A DNA stretch of 64,000 nt from Pyronema omphalodes (Eukaryota > Ascomycota > Pezizomycetes > Pezizales > Pyronemataceae), in the NCBI GenBank assembly GCA_024516155.1, contig JAJJXM010000004.1:310001-374000 (forward strand). Direction: 5' to 3'. Positions 61,086-64,000 of the stretch are shown here, one piece after another. A program made the translations under genes and the position numbers. The notes beneath the pieces were generated by a model that worked only from the letters and a program-made list of their open reading frames with translations, made no database searches and had not been told where the DNA came from. The number at the start of each line of letters is the position of its first letter. The stretch's first letter is position 1.

Positions 61086-64000
61086 AACCAAGATATTTAG
61101 AAAAGAGTTCTCACTCTTCAGTGGTCCTCGCTATATGATAGATTCAATGGTCAATGTGCTATTCGCCGACTCCAACTCCCTAACCCACAGACTCCACAAC
61201 CATCACCAGCGAGGAGAAGGGGGGGAGGGGGGGGGGGGGGGGGGAAGGAGCAGTGGAAAGGGGAGTAACTACAGTGCATACCTATCAACGCCTATGTCGG
61301 TATTGCCTTATAGGGGCCTCCTGGTATCTAGTCGTACCTAGTCTTGCCTATGTAAGTAATACCTAAGTCTGTATGTCATGCCTGGTAGGGCCTTGCGAAG
61401 CTGCGAAGCTGCGAAGATGCGAAGTCGCGAAGTCGCGAAGCTGCGAAGCTGCGATAACTAGATAACCAGATAACCAGATAACTAGCCAGATAAACCGATA
61501 ACCCCCTTCCTATCCCTATCCCTATCCCTATCCCTATTACATCTTATGTACACACGTACACACGTACACACGTACCTTCGCCCCCACTCCCTAGATATCT
61601 GAGCACCTATCCTATGGATACCTATGGACACCTTATGTAGATACCCCCTCATAGATATACCATACCCACATGTCCCATATCCATACCCACCTGTCCTATC
61701 CTATACCTAGATAGGTAGATAGATAGATAGATAATCACGATTATCTCCACCCCCCCCCCCCCAATCGTCAGAACTTTCCAACTCAGGCATCAAAGTTTAC
61801 AAACCGTGAGTTGATCTGTAGACTATATGAGGCGTTGCGTTCCTGTAACTAGGTATAGACCATGCTGTGTCTGTCCGGATGCATATGTAGGTGGAAGTAT
61901 ACATAGGTGGATGATCGGATGCTTGATGCTTGATGCTTGATACTTGATACTTGATACTTGGGGTGCTTACTCAGGGTGATGGATACTACATACGGCGTCA
62001 TGGAGAAAACATAGCGCAGAAAGCACAGAAAGCATAGTTATAATACACCATACAGCGGGGATAAAACAGAAAGCACAGTAGTAATAGAAAACACAGTACA
62101 GCAGAAAGCACAGCATAGCGATTTCTTCTCTGTATTCAGAAAGCGGCGATTCATCTCATCCTATATTCTCTTGCTCCCTGTCACAATACAAAATGCAAAA
62201 TGACATCTATTTTTCATATGTTTTCATGTATTTTCCATATTTATAACTTTACTTCTCAGCGCTGCGCTGCGTTGCGCTGCGGGGCGGCGGGTGTATAGTG
62301 TGAGGTATACGGGGTATGGGGTATGGGGTATGGGTGTTCAGCCGATATGTATGGCTGTATGGCTGTATGTATGGCTGTATGGCTGTATGTATGGCTTGCT
62401 ATTATACATCTACATATGTACATGTATGTCTGGTGCTATATTTGATGGGCGTTAATATTGATGGTTGATGGGCGTTTATTATTTATGCTATACATACGTC
62501 GTTATGCCTGCTTGGCTGCCTGGATGACAGGATGGGATGACTACATACAGTATTGTCGCAGAATAATTGTAATTGTAACTGTATTGTGATGATTATTATG
62601 AGTGGAGTTTTGTTTTCGGATTTTGGATTTTGGATTTCAGACTTCGAACTGGCTGAGACTTCGAACTTCGAACTGGACTGAGACTGAGCAGTGAGCAGCC
62701 TACGTCATCCCATCCCAGGACCTATTCAGTAGTATGTAGTATGTAGTATGTACAGTATATATCTATTACTGCATCGGTATGTACTTTAATTCTACTTTAG
62801 ATGTTTCCGTTGTCTCTCTGTCCCGTCGTCTCGTCGTCTGAGTCGATTTTGATTTACTTCCGCGGACTCTGCTTGCTCTGCTGACTGCTGGCTCAGCGAC
62901 TCAGCGACTCAGCGATCGAGCCCTCACCCCGGTCCCCCGCTCCCCGGACCTCGCATAAACTTACTTTTACTTACTTTTCAGGCCCCCCAGGCTCCCAGGG
63001 TCTAGGGTCCAGGGTCCAAGCGGCTTGGAAGACTGGGAGACTGGGAGACTGGGAGACGCGTATACCTTTTTTTTTCTTTTTTTTTTTTTTTTTTTTTTTT
63101 TTGAGTTTTTGGTTTTTTGTAACACCATACCCAATATTTTTCACTCTACAGATTGTATGTACTATATTTACTATATTTTACATACCATATACATAGATAG
63201 AGTTGATTTTTTGTTATTTCGTTGTTTCGTTGTTTTATTGTTTCATTATTTTATTGTTTCATTATTTCCATATGTATATTACGATTCCAGTATCCAGTTT
63301 CCAGTATCCATTTTATACAGTTTCTAGTCTCCAGTTTCCAGTCTCCAGGTTCCTCCGATTAGTTTAGCTATCTGGTTATCTATTAACTAACTAACTGACT
63401 GCCTCTGTCTAACTTTCATCAAAAAAGTCATTCCCTCCCTCCCTCCCTCCCTCCCTCCCTCGCAGTCTTAACCAAGTGTAGTTTCAGTTTCAATTTCATA
63501 ATTCAGCATACGTATATTAGCGATTAAGATTAGTTATATTTATTCCCCAATTTTTCCACTTACGTCATACTGCGATGCGATGTGAATGTGTGTGTACGTA
63601 TGTATACGGCAACTTTGATAAATAGGGCTACAGCTACAGCTACAGCTACAGTCGATATCAACAATACCATTGGTTGGAAGGAAGAAATAAAAAGCCACCA
63701 TCTGACTCGGATAAATCAACCGTGATGTGATGGATGTGATGGATGGATGGATGGAAGGCAGCCTTGGAAAGTTACTGGGTATGTATGGTGCAGACATACA
63801 GACAGACATACATACACCTTGAGGGTGTGTATCGTATCGCGGGAAATGACGGCAAAAAAATTTAGGTTCGAGAAGGGGCGAATCAAAAATAAAAATGGCT
63901 TCAGGAAAAAGCGAATCAGAGATGAAATATATACATACATACAACGATACGTGCTTCAGCTTCAGCTTCAGCTTCGGCTTCCAGAAGACGATAGACTATG
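61086..64000. repeat. Mosaic of short tandem repeats at the window end
   Basis: Listed in order: G7 A G18 (61219-61244); CGAAGCTG/CGAAGTCG 9-mers (about 61394-61455); (CCCTAT)n (61509-61537); (ACACGT)n (about 61550-61575); C13 (61750-61762); CTTGATGCTTGATA (about 61922-61960); GTATGGCT repeats (about 62349-62395); T-rich run (63068-63102); (CCCT)n (63434-63460). No gene is seen in this stretch. Confidence 0.75.

Noticed and set aside
60796..61091. Minus-strand hydrophobic Phe/Cys/Leu ORFs resembling membrane proteins
   Set aside because: Pure translation of the AACAA microsatellite.
1..64000. CRISPR arrays, prokaryotic operons or phage
   Set aside because: The repeats are head-to-tail without spacers, and the genes have spliceosomal introns. 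The window is eukaryotic.

Overview
The window looks like a chromosomal segment of a filamentous ascomycete (Pezizomycotina). The reasons are short spliceosomal introns (48-76 bp is typical, with GTRNGT-like donors and CTAAC-like branch sites), ascomycete-type versions of PARP, RTF2, RINT1/Tip20 and a PH-domain protein, and nuclear-type tRNAs. Long intergenic stretches carry many microsatellites, minisatellites and unusually long poly(dG:dC) tracts. I cannot name the species.

Layout. 1-12.6 kb is nearly gene-poor. It holds a 9-bp minisatellite, pyrimidine repeats, one mitochondrial thioredoxin-like gene on the minus strand (2487-3153, with a 1-bp frame break in a G7 run), and a complete 795-bp non-autonomous hAT-type element (7845-8639) with perfect 8-bp target-site duplications. 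12.65-14.86 kb is a PH-domain protein gene whose PH exons are partly out of frame in this assembly. 16.5-29.7 kb is a patchwork of local duplications. It contains decaying tandem modules at 17.1-19.5 kb, two related segments at about 19.5-20.7 and 22.6-23.7 kb, and a tandem duplication of about 3 kb (23.6-26.5 and 26.5-29.3 kb). That duplication carries two copies of an unknown basic coiled-coil-like gene: one copy is open, the other is truncated by a stop codon. 30.07-31.91 kb encodes a secreted Asp-rich protein.

34.6-50.6 kb is the conserved core. It holds a PARP with BRCT, WGR, regulatory and catalytic domains behind four MluI cell-cycle boxes, a small possible papain-fold protein, and a 2447-residue sacsin-like protein ending in a BTB domain. 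It also holds RTF2 (replication termination and fork factor), RINT1/Tip20 (Dsl1 ER tethering complex) and tRNA-Val(AAC). A roadblock-like C-terminal exon (54.25-54.64 kb) and tRNA-Ser(AGA) follow. From 55 kb to the end I see no convincing protein gene, only AT-rich and simple-sequence DNA.

The genes are independent eukaryotic transcription units, so no operon logic applies. PARP and RTF2 both belong to genome maintenance, but their proximity may be chance. The strongest candidates for something little described are the duplicated, fast-decaying gene array (16.5-29.7 kb), the sacsin-BTB protein with degenerate ATPase modules, and the Asp-rich secreted protein.
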